A DNA stretch of 64,000 bases, taken from contig CAVSUR010000011.1 of NCBI GenBank assembly GCA_963731285.1, positions 186,001 to 250,000 on the forward strand. Reading direction: 5' to 3'. Shown piece by piece: positions 17,581-26,141 of this stretch (within the stretch, counting starts at the first letter, position 1; each line of letters begins with the position of its first letter). Source of the stretch: CAVSUR01 sp963731285 (lineage in GTDB: Bacteria > Actinomycetota > Actinomycetes > Streptosporangiales > Streptosporangiaceae). The position numbers and the translations under genes were made by a program. The notes beneath the pieces are model-generated. The model saw only the letters and a list, made by a program, of their open reading frames with translations. It made no database searches and was not told the DNA's origin.

Positions 17581-17628
17581 GATCAACGGAGGACCGTCAG
17601 CAGGCAGATATGACGATCCTCCGTGATC
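17581..17628. repeat. Imperfect inverted repeat upstream of the AlkZ-like gene
   Basis: The arms at 17581-17598 and 17612-17628 are near-perfect reverse complements (17-18 nt, two single-base differences) around a 13-nt spacer. The whole 333-bp gap between the AlkZ-like start and the recombinase start (17548-17880) has no gene I can support. On the minus strand the repeat also encodes a 15-codon ORF beginning MITEDRHICLL, which could be chance. It may be an operator, an attenuator or a mobile-element end. Confidence 0.6.
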
Positions 17629-17880
17629 ATGCCGGAACCGGGCGCGGAGGCGCGGCCGGGCCGTGACGTTCCGCCGGATGGGGCGCCGAGCCTGAAGCCG
17701 CCCGCCCGGGGCGGGCGGCCTGCCGGGAGCGCTTTGCTGACGGATTTCCGCAGTAAACGCCGGAACGCGCGCCAGCTAGGCTGATGGCAGTCCGCCGGGC
17801 AGGCGGCACGGCAGGCCGGGCGCAGCGTCCCGCAGCCGCGGCCCGCCGGGAACGGGCGGCGCGTGCAGAAGGAATCAGCC

Positions 17881-18786
17881 GTGGGCAGCAAGGGCGGCGA
17901 GCCGGCGACGACAGCAGGCACGCTCCTGGCCGCAGCCGAGGCGGCCCCCGCGCCGGTGGAGTACGCGGTGGCGGTGGATCGGTACCTGGCGGCGGCGGCG
18001 CTCGGCGCCTCATCCCGCCGGGTGTACCGGATCTCGCTGGCCAGCTGGGCCTGGCCGCTGGTCGGCAGGCGGCCGCCGCCCGGCCGGCAGCGCCGCGGCG
18101 CGCTGCCGCCGGTGGTGCCGCTGGCCCTGCTGGACGACGAGCACGCCCGCCCGCGGCTGGCCGCCGCCCTGGCCGAGCGGGCCAGGACCGCCGATCCGCG
18201 CACGATCAGCCGCGAGCTGTCGGCACTGCGCAGCGCGGTCGGATGGTGGCAGGACCAGCACTGGATCCGCACCGATCCGACCGCCTGGCTGCGGCCGCCC
18301 GAGGCGGTCCGCCCGCTGCCCGCCGCGGCGGGTCCTGGCGCGCTGCGGCCCGAGCAGATATCGCGGCTGCAGCGGACCCCCGCTGCCCTGCGCGAGCAGG
18401 CGCTATGGCAGCTGCTGCACGACTGCGGACGGGCGGCCGATGCCGTGCTGGCCCTGGACGCTGACCAGCTCGACCTGGATTGCTGCCGTACCCGCGGCCC
18501 GGCGGCCTGCGATCTTCCGCTGACCTGGCGCGAGCCGACATCAGACCTGCTCAGGTGGCTGCTGGCCGGGCGCAGGAAGGGGCCGGTGTTCATTACCAGC
18601 CGGCGCGCGCCCGCGGGCACGCCGCTGCGGGACGTGTGCCCGGTGACCGGCCGGGCCCGGCTGTCCTACCGCCGCGCCGCGGAGATCTTCGCCGGGCACA
18701 CCCGGCCGCTGGATCCGGCCGGGCGCGGCTGGACGCTGCACCAGCTGCGCCCAGCCGGGCGGCGCGCTGCGGCCGGAGCGCGCTGA
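17881..18786 (+). pseudogene. Degenerate tyrosine recombinase/integrase
   Basis: A 301-residue phage-integrase-like protein. The GTG at 17881 follows AGAAGGA. The N-terminal SAM-like core-binding part is recognisable (AVDRYLAAAALGASSRRVYRISLASW, read in pieces). In the catalytic part, LLHDCGRAADAVLALD stands where active members have the GARAEE-type motif, so the first catalytic Arg is displaced by one residue. The later box ends ...GWTLHQLR and then leaves homology (PAGRRAAAGAR stop), so the His-X-X-Arg partner residues and the nucleophilic Tyr are missing. It cannot be an active recombinase as read. No att sites or cargo are visible nearby. Confidence 0.72.
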
Positions 18787-18933
18787 CGCGGCCCGTCCTG
18801 CGGCCGGGTACGGCGGCCGCTGGCCGGGAAACCGGCTGCAGGCCCGGGCCTGTTCACCCGCCAGGGCGATGCGCGGCCGGATGCCGCCCGGCCAGGATGG
18901 GTAGCCGCGGCTGCTTCGGGGCACGCCGTAAGC

Positions 18934-19473
18934 GTGACCCGCCAGGCCCAGACCGCAGCCGGACGGCACCGGCGGCCGGTGCGCCAGGGCCGGCGCCTGC
19001 TGGCTGCCGCCGCGGCTGGCGCGCTGGCGCTGATCGCGGTGGTCGCCGCCGCCGTCACCGGCGGCGGGTCCCGGGCTGTGCCCGGGTCGAATGACCTGGC
19101 CGGGAGCACGGCCGCAACCGGGGCGCGGCCGGCCCTGTTCGCGCAGGCGCAGGGATGGCGCGGCGGCCGGATCCGCCCAGCCGCGATTTACCTGGGCGAG
19201 GGCGGCGCGCCGCTGGTCAGGCCCGTGGCCTGGTCCCAGTGGACGAGCGGAGGCGCGCAGGGCGCCGGGCGCCTGTTCATGGAGAAGCCCGGCTGCACCG
19301 GCCCGAGCTACCAATGCCCCTACCAGCACTTCACGGTCACCGTCACGCTGAGCGGGGCCCGGCTGCACGACGGCACGCGGTACTGGTCGCAGATGCGCTG
19401 GGCCTACCCGCAGAACCTGGAGCAGCGCGTGATCACCTGGCGGTTCCTGGCAGGCTTCTGGCAATCACAGTAA
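18934..19473 (+). CDS. Hypothetical secreted or membrane-anchored protein
   Basis: A 179-residue protein of unknown function. A basic N-terminus (GRHRRPVRQGRR) is followed by a hydrophobic segment at residues 22-42, so it is a signal peptide or membrane anchor and the rest is extracellular. The mature part has two Cys in GCTGPSYQCPYQHF, which could form a disulfide, and aromatic-rich strands (HDGTRYWSQMRWAYPQN). The start codon is GTG at 18934 with only a weak ribosome site. I do not recognise the family. Confidence 0.6.
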   Translation: MTRQAQTAAGRHRRPVRQGRRLLAAAAAGALALIAVVAAAVTGGGSRAVPGSNDLAGSTAATGARPALFAQAQGWRGGRIRPAAIYLGEGGAPLVRPVAWSQWTSGGAQGAGRLFMEKPGCTGPSYQCPYQHFTVTVTLSGARLHDGTRYWSQMRWAYPQNLEQRVITWRFLAGFWQSQ

Positions 19474-19612
19474 CCGGCCCTGGTGTCCCGCCCAGCGGCC
19501 CGCCGGGCAGGCGCGGCGGCCAGCAGACGGGGACATGAGCATACGGCCGCCGGCCGCGCCGTCCGGCACGGCCCGCGGCCCGGCGCGCGGTCCTGGCAAC
19601 GGACCTAAGTCC

Positions 19613-19912
19613 TCAGGCCGCGCACTCCCGGCAGACGAGCTGGCCGCCGCGAGTGTCCGCGAGCTGGCTCCTGTGGTGCACGAGGAAGCAGCTCGAGCAG
19701 GTGAACTCGTCGGCCTGGCGCGGGATCACGCGGAACGACAGTTCCTCGTTGGACAGGTCCGCACCCGGCAGCTCCAGCGACTCAGCCACATCATCCGGAT
19801 CGATGTCAATCGCCGTGGCTGACTTGTCCATCCTGCGCGCTTGCAATTCCTGCAAGCTGTCTTCGGTAAGCTCGTCGTCGGTCTTCCTCGGGCTGTCGTA
19901 GTCGGTAGCCAT
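19613..19912 (-). CDS. DUF4193 family protein
   Basis: A 99-residue actinobacterial protein with the DUF4193 pattern: an acidic middle (DIDPDDVAESLELPGADLSNEEL, read in parts), VIPRQADEFTCSSCFLVHHRSQLA and a final VCRECAA. The two CxxC pairs should bind zinc. The ATG is preceded by GGAGGGGCAAGG. The family is near-universal in actinomycetes and has no established function. It is divergently arranged with the kinase-like gene. Confidence 0.9.
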   Translation of the reverse strand: MATDYDSPRKTDDELTEDSLQELQARRMDKSATAIDIDPDDVAESLELPGADLSNEELSFRVIPRQADEFTCSSCFLVHHRSQLADTRGGQLVCRECAA

Positions 19913-20195
19913 GGTGGCCCTTGCCCCTCCAAATCACTAGCCTGTCGCGCGGGATGTAACGCTCGGGAGGCTCTCGTTGTGCCCGAATCCGGCGGGGAAT
20001 TCTGCCACGTTCCGCCGTCCGGCACACGCAGCTTCCCCGCCCGGGCCCGCGTGTCGCGGCGAGCCGTGCCCGGCGGACAGGGACGGGCCGCCCTCGCGGC
20101 CGCATGACCCGCCATTTCCGCAGGTTACGGCCATAGTCGGGCAGCAGTCGGTAATATCCTCATCAGCCCCAAGCCGGCTGTGCGCACTGCGCAGG

Positions 20196-21086
20196 GTGCA
20201 AACGGCGCATCGCGCCAGTGCCTGCCAGGACGGGGAGAAGCTGGATGGCCTGTCCGGCGAGGGCCCGGTGTACCTGGCTACCACGGCCGACGGCAGCGAG
20301 GTGGCCATCATGCTGCCGCCCGGGGCGTACCCGGGCGGCGCGGGCCTGGACTGCTTCGTGGCCGAGGCGGCCGCGGCCCGGCGGGTCACTCCCTTCTGCG
20401 CTGCGCGGCTGCTCGACGCGGGCACGGACGCAGGAAGGCCATTCCTGGTCAGCGAGTATGTGGCCGGACCGTCGCTGGCCGAGCTGGTTACCTCGGCCGG
20501 GCCGGTGGCCGCGGCCGACCTGGCGGCGCTGGCGATCGGGTGCGCGACCGGCCTGGCCGCCGTCCACCAGGCCGGGCTGGTGCACGGTAGCTTCGGCCCC
20601 GGGCACGTGATACTCGGCAGCGCCGGGCCGCGCCTCATCGGATACGCCATCACCCCCGCCCTACGGCCCGGCCATTCCGGCGGCTGCCATGCGGCCTGGG
20701 CCAGGACCGTCGGGTATGTGGCGGCCGGGAGCACTCCGGCCGGGCCGGGCACCAGCGGGCTGCAGGTCCCGGCGGCCGTGGCCGGAACGCGGGCCGGCCA
20801 GGTGCGGCAGGACAATCCGGCTGACGTGGTCGCGGTGCGGGTCAGCCTGGCCGCCGGTGCCCGGTCGGGGACCATCGACTACTCGGGCGTCTCGTTCGCC
20901 AGCGCCGGGCGGCTGCGCACGCTCCCGTCCCGCAGCGCCCCGCTCGTCCTGGATCAGGTGATCACCGCGGGCCGCCGCAGCTGCGCCGACGGGGTGGTGA
21001 CGCTGCGGCCGGCCGCCGGGGCGCTGACCTTCAGCTTCCGCGGCAAGGCCGGCCCCGCCGCCCGCGGCACCCTGACCCGGCAATAG
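20196..21086 (+). CDS. Protein kinase-like protein lacking catalytic residues (pseudokinase)
   Basis: About 296 residues from a GTG at 20196; the frame is open to a GTG at 19977, so the start is uncertain. The N-terminal 150 residues align with PknB-type Ser/Thr kinases: LDGLSGEGPVYLATTADGSEVAI is the Gly loop and beta-3 strand, and FLVSEYVAGPSLAELV is the hinge. LAAVHQAGLVHGSFGPGHVIL is the catalytic loop. The beta-3 Lys is missing (VAIM), HRD is HGS, the loop Asn is His and DFG is GYA. All catalytic positions are therefore lost while the scaffold is kept. The C-terminal 120 residues (from about LQVPAAVAGTRAG) are an unrecognised domain with a strand-like pattern. A regulatory or scaffold role is inferred; decay is the alternative. 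Confidence 0.7.
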   Translation: MQTAHRASACQDGEKLDGLSGEGPVYLATTADGSEVAIMLPPGAYPGGAGLDCFVAEAAAARRVTPFCAARLLDAGTDAGRPFLVSEYVAGPSLAELVTSAGPVAAADLAALAIGCATGLAAVHQAGLVHGSFGPGHVILGSAGPRLIGYAITPALRPGHSGGCHAAWARTVGYVAAGSTPAGPGTSGLQVPAAVAGTRAGQVRQDNPADVVAVRVSLAAGARSGTIDYSGVSFASAGRLRTLPSRSAPLVLDQVITAGRRSCADGVVTLRPAAGALTFSFRGKAGPAARGTLTRQ

Positions 21087-21118
21087 CCGTCCGCACGGGG
21101 TCCCGGGCGCTCATCCTC

Positions 21119-22027
21119 TCAGGCAGCGCCGTCCCGCTCGGGCCTGAGCGGGATGAGCAGGCCCTGGAGCTGCTCGAACAGGCCGGGCGGGGCGGCGACC
21201 GTCAGGTCAGGTCCCGCGGGCTTGCCCGCCAGGCCGGCCACCGTGGCCCCGGCCTCCCGGGCGATCAGGGACCCGGCCGCGATGTCCCAGGCCTGCACGC
21301 CCCGCTCGAAGTAGGCATCGACGTGGCCGGCCGCCAGCGAGCACAGGTCAACCGCGCACGACCCGCCGCGCCGGATGTCACGGACCCGTGGCAGCACCGC
21401 AGCCAGCACCTCACCCTGAACCTGACGGCGGCGGGCCTCGTACCCGAACCCGGTCGCCACCAGCGCCCGCTCCAGCGGCACGCCGGAATTGCAGGCCAGC
21501 CGCCGTGGCGGCGTGGCCGGCGCGCCGCCCCGTGCCCAGGCGCCCCCGCCGAGCCGCGCGCTGAACAGGACGCCGCGGCGCGGCGCGAACACCGCCCCGG
21601 CCACTACGCCGCCGTCGACCTCGGCGGCGATGCTGACCGCCCAGTCGGGCAGGCCGTAGAGGTAGTTCACGGTGCCGTCCAGCGGATCGACGATCCAGCG
21701 GACCCCGGGGCACGGGCCGGGCCGGCCGCCGCCCGGCCGGCCGGGCGCCCCGGCTTCCGCGCCGCCCTGCTGGCCGCCCTCCTCGCCGAGGATCACGTCG
21801 CCCGGCCGGGCGGCCAGGATCTGGGCGCGGATCTGCTCCTCGGCCACACGGTCCATCTCGGTCACTACGTCGGTCGGGCTGGTCTTGGTCAGGACGACCG
21901 CGGGCCGGCCGTAGTGCTCGGCCAGCCGCTCCCCCGCCGCCACCGCCGTCGCGCAGGCCAGCTCAAGCAGCTCATCGGCGGCTGCGCCGTCCACCGGCCT
22001 GGCCCGCTTATCAGCGGGGCCGTTCAT
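21119..22027 (-). CDS. Inositol monophosphatase family protein
   Basis: Mg-dependent phosphatase (302 aa) for inositol phosphate, histidinol phosphate or a similar sugar phosphate. TSPTDVVTEMD, DVILGEEGG, WIVDPLDGTVNYLYGLP (motif A) and WDIAAGSLIAREAGATV (motif B) are all present, so the metal-binding Asp and Glu residues are intact. A Gly/Pro-rich insertion between GEEGG and motif A is unusual. The ATG at 22027 overlaps the ferrochelatase stop by four bases (ATGA), which makes translational coupling likely. Confidence 0.88.
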   Translation of the reverse strand: MNGPADKRARPVDGAAADELLELACATAVAAGERLAEHYGRPAVVLTKTSPTDVVTEMDRVAEEQIRAQILAARPGDVILGEEGGQQGGAEAGAPGRPGGGRPGPCPGVRWIVDPLDGTVNYLYGLPDWAVSIAAEVDGGVVAGAVFAPRRGVLFSARLGGGAWARGGAPATPPRRLACNSGVPLERALVATGFGYEARRRQVQGEVLAAVLPRVRDIRRGGSCAVDLCSLAAGHVDAYFERGVQAWDIAAGSLIAREAGATVAGLAGKPAGPDLTVAAPPGLFEQLQGLLIPLRPERDGAA

Positions 22028-23133
22028 CCGCTGGCCCCGGCCGGCCCAAGGGCCGGAGCGCAGCAGCCAGTCAGGCACGGCTCGGGCAGCGGGGGCCGGC
22101 TGCCCAGCGCGCGGCGCGGCGCGGCGGATGTGCGCTCGGCGACCAGCTCGCTGACCATGGCGACGAAGCGCGGGTCGGTCCCGGGGGTGGCCGCGCGCGC
22201 CATCGGCAGCCCGAGCCGCTCAGCGGTCTGCGCCGCCTCGACGTCCAGGTCGAACTTGACCTCCATGTGATCGGAGACGAAGCCGATGGGCAGCACGACC
22301 ACGCCCGGCGAGCCCGCTCCCGCCAGCTCGGCCAGGCAGTCGCTGATGTCGGGCTCCAGCCACGGCGCGGACGGCGGCCCGCTGCGGCTGGAGTAAGCCA
22401 GCCGCACCGACCGGACACCGGATACCCGCTCGGCTACCAGCCCCGCCACCTCCGCGAGCTGCGCCGGGTAAGCGTTCCCGGCCGGGCCGCTCGCCGCCGA
22501 CATCGCCTCGGGGATGCTGTGTGCGGTGCAGACCAGGTCGAAGTAGCCGCCGGGGGCGGCTGGCTGCTCCCCTGGCCCGGTGCCCCCGGCAGCCCGCGTG
22601 ACCGGCAGCCGGCCAGCCGCGGCCGCAGCCGCGCTGGCCAGCGGATCGATGAAGCCCGGATGGTCGAAATACGGGCGGATCTTGTCAACCAGCGGGGCCC
22701 CGGCTCCGGCCGCGGCCCGGGCCAGCTCGATATCGCCAAGGTACTGACGGCAGCCGGAGAACGAGCTGTAGGCCGACGTGGCCAGGGCCAGCGCGCACCG
22801 GACGCCGGCGGCGGCCATGTCCCGCAGCGTGTCGGCCAGGTAGGGCTGCCAGTTGCGGTTGCCCCAGTACACCGGCAGGCCGATCCCGCGCACGGCAAAG
22901 TCCTTCTCCACTGCCGCGAGCAGGTCCCGGCACTGCTGGTTGATCGGGCTCACGCCGCCGAACTGGTAATAATGCGCGGCCACCTGCTCCAGCCGCTGCG
23001 GCGGGATGCCCCGCCCGGCAGTGACATTCCGCAGGAACGGCATCACATCGTCGGGACCCTCGGGTCCGCCGAAGGACAGCAGCAGGAAAGCGTCGTACGG
23101 GGGCGCGCTCGTCTCGGACACGATCCCATCCAA
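22024..23133 (-). CDS. hemH: Ferrochelatase (coproporphyrin III ferrochelatase type)
   Basis: Inserts iron into (copro)porphyrin in the last part of haem synthesis (369 aa). AFLLLSFGGPEGPDDVMPFLRN is the N-terminal signature (read in parts), and TAHSIPEAM holds the catalytic His. LPIGFVSDHMEVKFDLDVEA carries the metal-site Glu. The C-terminal LPEPCLTGCCAP has the Cys cluster that, in actinobacterial enzymes, binds a 2Fe-2S centre together with an internal Cys. Actinobacteria use the coproporphyrin-dependent pathway, so CpfC activity is expected. It is coupled to the downstream phosphatase gene. Confidence 0.92.
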   Translation of the reverse strand: MDGIVSETSAPPYDAFLLLSFGGPEGPDDVMPFLRNVTAGRGIPPQRLEQVAAHYYQFGGVSPINQQCRDLLAAVEKDFAVRGIGLPVYWGNRNWQPYLADTLRDMAAAGVRCALALATSAYSSFSGCRQYLGDIELARAAAGAGAPLVDKIRPYFDHPGFIDPLASAAAAAAGRLPVTRAAGGTGPGEQPAAPGGYFDLVCTAHSIPEAMSAASGPAGNAYPAQLAEVAGLVAERVSGVRSVRLAYSSRSGPPSAPWLEPDISDCLAELAGAGSPGVVVLPIGFVSDHMEVKFDLDVEAAQTAERLGLPMARAATPGTDPRFVAMVSELVAERTSAAPRRALGSRPPLPEPCLTGCCAPALGPAGASG

Positions 23134-23235
23134 TCAGCCCGCACAGCCGGGCCCGGCAGGCCCCGTGACCCGTATCGCCGCCGCGGGCCGCCGGCCCGCG
23201 GCACAGGCCGGACCAGGATCGCCCGGCTGGCTCGG

Positions 23236-24496
23236 TCAGCGGTAGCTGGCCGCGTACTCGGCGGCGAGCGCCAGCACCTCGTTGACGTACCACTGGGCGT
23301 GGTTATAGGCGAAAATGGCTGCCCGCAGGCCGGCTCCCCCGGCCGCCGCCCCGTCGGCGCACAGCAGCCGGGCGGCAGACGGCACGGCGTCATAGGGATT
23401 CATGATGTCGGGCGGCCCGGTCTGGCCGAAGCCATCGGTGCCCCAGACCGCCCAGGTGGACGGCAGGAACTGCATCGGGCCGAGCGCTCCGGCGCTGGAG
23501 GGGCCCACGTTGGTACCGTCCCCGCTCTCGATCTGGCCGATCGCCGCGAGCACCGTCCACGGCAGTCGGGGGCAGTACCGCGCGGCGGATTCCCGGAACA
23601 GCTGCAGGTAACTGCCCGGCCGGCCGGCCGGGCTGCCGCCGGCGACCGGCAGCTGGCTGGAGCGCAGGCTGACAATCTTGCCGGCCGGACCGAGCACGCT
23701 GCGGACCGCCCTGGTCAGCGCGGTCAGGCCAGGCGCCGGGGGCGCTGATCAGCGCGGCGACCATGTGCACCAGGCCGAGCTGACCGGAAAGACGCTGGTT
23801 GACCAGCAGATCCACGCCCGCGACGCCGAGCTGGGCCGAGCCGCCGAACGCGACCCGCTGGCTGGTCGCACCGCGCAGCAGGTAGCGGCGGCCGTGGCGC
23901 AGCCCCAGCCGGGCTGCGGCGGCGGTCGAGGTCACCATGTCGCCGTTGCGCAACGCGGTCCAGAAGGGCTGGTCCGAGGCGGTTCGCAGCGGGACCCAGG
24001 ACCGGAACTGGCTGGGATCGACGCCGATGACGTTGGCCGGATGGCCGCCCACCTCGATCCGGGCACCGTCGAACGCGATTATGCTGCGGAAGCCGGGGAC
24101 CTTGCGCAGCGCCCGGACCTGAGCGCTGGTCAGCCCGGCGGGAGCGACGATGAGCAGGTCCGGCAGCGTGATGCGGCGGAACGACGAAGCCTGCCGGGCG
24201 TCCCTGAAAGCGGCGGCGGCGGCCCGGGCCGCCGCGCCGTCCTGGGCCGGCCGCACCAGCTGCGGCCCATCCGCCAGCGTGGCGACGGCCGTGGCCGTGG
24301 CCTGATGTGAGGAAGCCTGGCGGCCCAGAGCCGGGGCGGCGCTAGCCGGGCTGGCGCTGGCCTGCGCGGCGGCGCCGAGGACGACGACCACGCCGAGCGC
24401 CGCCAGGCCGCGGCGGGCAGGCCGCAGGCCGCGGGAGTCATCGGCGTCACGGGCGGTACCGGCGCGCGCCGCCGCGCGCCGGAAAAGACAGCCCAT
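23236..24496 (-). pseudogene. Secreted lytic transglycosylase (SLT/MltB-like), one frameshift
   Basis: Cell-wall hydrolase with an N-terminal signal segment (GLAALGVVVVLGAAAQASASPASA) after the ATG at 24496, which is preceded by GGGGGTGG. A 200-residue middle domain begins with SSFRRITLPDLLIVAPAGL and ends with LISAPGA. The transglycosylase domain then lies in another frame: LPWTVLAAIGQIESGDGTN has the catalytic Glu, and GALGPMQFLPSTWAVWGTDG and AIFAYNHAQWYVNEVL are typical. Removing the A at 23731 restores one 419-residue protein, so a one-base insertion (or two-base deletion) is implied. The gene is otherwise complete, so an assembly error is likely. Confidence 0.82.
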
Positions 24497-24683
24497 GCCC
24501 ACCCCCTGGACTCTAACCGCATGTGCGCAAGTTCGTAACCACCCGTGTTCACCATGATATCTGCCCGGATCGGAAATCTGCCCGGATCGGCGGCCGGTAG
24601 TTCCGCCCGGTAAATGCTGGAGCACCGGCAGGCACATGAGCTGCGGTGTGCCGATAGCGTGCGGTGAGGAGGTCAGCGCAATC

Positions 24684-26006
24684 ATGACGCAGGCGCGCGC
24701 CGGGGGCGGCGGGCAGCAGTCAGGGCGGGGAGCCAGCGGCGAAGCCGTTCCGCCGGACCCAGGCCAGCCGCCGCCGGTCAGTCCCGCAGGTGGCTCCTAC
24801 CTCACCCTGCTGCGCAGTCCCGGCGCGCTGCGGTTCTCGGCGGCGGCATTCGTCGGCCGGATGCCGATGTCGATGATCGGGCTCGGCACCGTGCTGCTGA
24901 TCGCGGCAGCCACCGGCCGGTACGGGGTGGCGGGCATAGTCGCCGCCGCCGGGTCCGTCGGCTCCGCCTTGTGCACCCCGCTCGCGGCGCGGCTGGCCGA
25001 CCGGTTCGGGCAGTACCGGGTGCTGGTACCGCAGGCGATGATCTTCGCTGCCAGCGCGGCCGCGTTCGTGCTGGCAGCCGAGCTGCGCGCTCCTGTGTGG
25101 GCGCTGCTGGCCAGCGGCGGGGCAGCGGGGGCGACCATGCCCTCGCTCGGCTCGATGGTGCGGGCCAGGTGGAGCACCCTGCTGGCCGGCACCGGGCGGC
25201 TGCACACCGCGTATGCGCTGGAGTCGGTCGCCGACGAGATGATCTTCGTGATCGGACCCGCGCTGGTCACGCTGCTAGCCACTGAGGTCTTCCCGGCCTC
25301 CGGGGTGATCGTGGCCAGCGCGGCGTGCGTGGCGGGAACGCTGCTGTTCGCGGTGCAGCGCGGCACTCAGCCAGCGCCGCGGCCGCGCGGGGCCGCCCTG
25401 CCTGGTCCCGGCGGGCGGCGCTCGCCGGCCCGGTCGGGCTGGCTGCGGCCGCCGACCCGCGGGCTGGTCACGCTGGCCCCGCTGCTGCTGTTCCTCGGCG
25501 CCATGTTCTCCGCCATTGACCTGTCCACGGTGGCCTTCGCCACCCAGCGCGGGCACCGGCCACTGGCCGGCGTCATCCTCGGCACCCTGGCGCTGGGCAG
25601 CGCCGCCGGCGGGCTGTGGTACGGTGCGCGGTGGTGGCGCCGGCCGCTGGAAACGCGGTTCGGCCTGACGCTCGCCTGGGCGGTGGCGGGCGTGGCCACG
25701 TTCTGGGCCGTGCCCGGCCTGCTGCTGCTGGCCCTGCTGGCCTTCATCTGCGGGCTGGGCATCGCGCCCACGCTGATGGCCGCCTTCGGGCTGATCGAGC
25801 GCCAGGCGCCGGAGAGCCGCCGGACCGAGGCGCTGTCCTGGCTGTCATCGGCGGTCGCCATCGGCGTGGCCGGCGGCTCGGCGCTGGCCGGCCGGATCGT
25901 GGACGCGGGCGGGGCCCGGGCAGGCTATGCCTTCGCCGCCGGGTGCGGCGTCGCCGCCTGCGCCGTATGCCTGGCCGGCCGTGGCCGATTGCGGGGAATC
26001 CCGTGA
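24684..26006 (+). CDS. MFS transporter
   Basis: Twelve-helix major facilitator carrier (440 aa), probably a drug or metabolite efflux pump. The ATG at 24684 follows GAGGAGG. After a Gly/Pro-rich N-terminal tail of about 35 residues, helix 1 begins at LRFSAAAFVGRMPMSM. The helix 2-3 loop LAARLADRFGQYRVL is the MFS motif A. The long central loop (RGTQPAPRPRGAALPG...) divides the two six-helix halves. The C-terminal half has LALLAFICGLGIAPTLMAAFGLIE. The substrate cannot be predicted. It is followed by a tandem GC-rich repeat and a TetR regulator that might control it. Confidence 0.87.
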   Translation: MTQARAGGGGQQSGRGASGEAVPPDPGQPPPVSPAGGSYLTLLRSPGALRFSAAAFVGRMPMSMIGLGTVLLIAAATGRYGVAGIVAAAGSVGSALCTPLAARLADRFGQYRVLVPQAMIFAASAAAFVLAAELRAPVWALLASGGAAGATMPSLGSMVRARWSTLLAGTGRLHTAYALESVADEMIFVIGPALVTLLATEVFPASGVIVASAACVAGTLLFAVQRGTQPAPRPRGAALPGPGGRRSPARSGWLRPPTRGLVTLAPLLLFLGAMFSAIDLSTVAFATQRGHRPLAGVILGTLALGSAAGGLWYGARWWRRPLETRFGLTLAWAVAGVATFWAVPGLLLLALLAFICGLGIAPTLMAAFGLIERQAPESRRTEALSWLSSAVAIGVAGGSALAGRIVDAGGARAGYAFAAGCGVAACAVCLAGRGRLRGIP

Positions 26007-26009
26007 GGA

Positions 26010-26116
26010 GCATCGCGCGGGATCCCGGGAGCCGCCCCCGGGCAGCATCGCGGGGGAGCCCCGGGATCGCCCCCCGGGCAGCATCGCGGGAGATCCCGGG
26101 GGGTCGCCCCCGGGGA
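26010..26116. repeat. Three tandem 35-36-bp GC-rich repeats
   Basis: Units begin GCATCGCG at 26010, 26045 and 26081, each containing a self-complementary CCCGGG core. The units are imperfect and could form stem-loops, so the array may end the MFS transcript or hold regulator sites. It lies exactly between the MFS stop and the TetR promoter. Confidence 0.8.
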
Positions 26117-26129
26117 TGGCACAGCGGAC

Positions 26130-26135
26130 TAGTCT
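26130..26135 (+). promoter_or_regulatory. Putative -10 box of a leaderless gene (TetR)
   Basis: TAGTCT ends six bases before the ATG at 26142. No Shine-Dalgarno site is present, so a leaderless transcript is likely. Confidence 0.45.
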
Positions 26136-26141
26136 CGCCTC

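Noticed and set aside
17583..18620. 345-codon minus-strand open frame opposite the recombinase
   Set aside because: Low-complexity Ser/Ala/Arg composition and no domain; the plus strand has the recombinase homology.
20196..21086. Active Ser/Thr protein kinase
   Set aside because: The catalytic Lys, HRD Asp and DFG Asp are all missing.
26010..26116. CRISPR array
   Set aside because: The units are directly contiguous without unique spacers, only three copies, and no cas genes are present.
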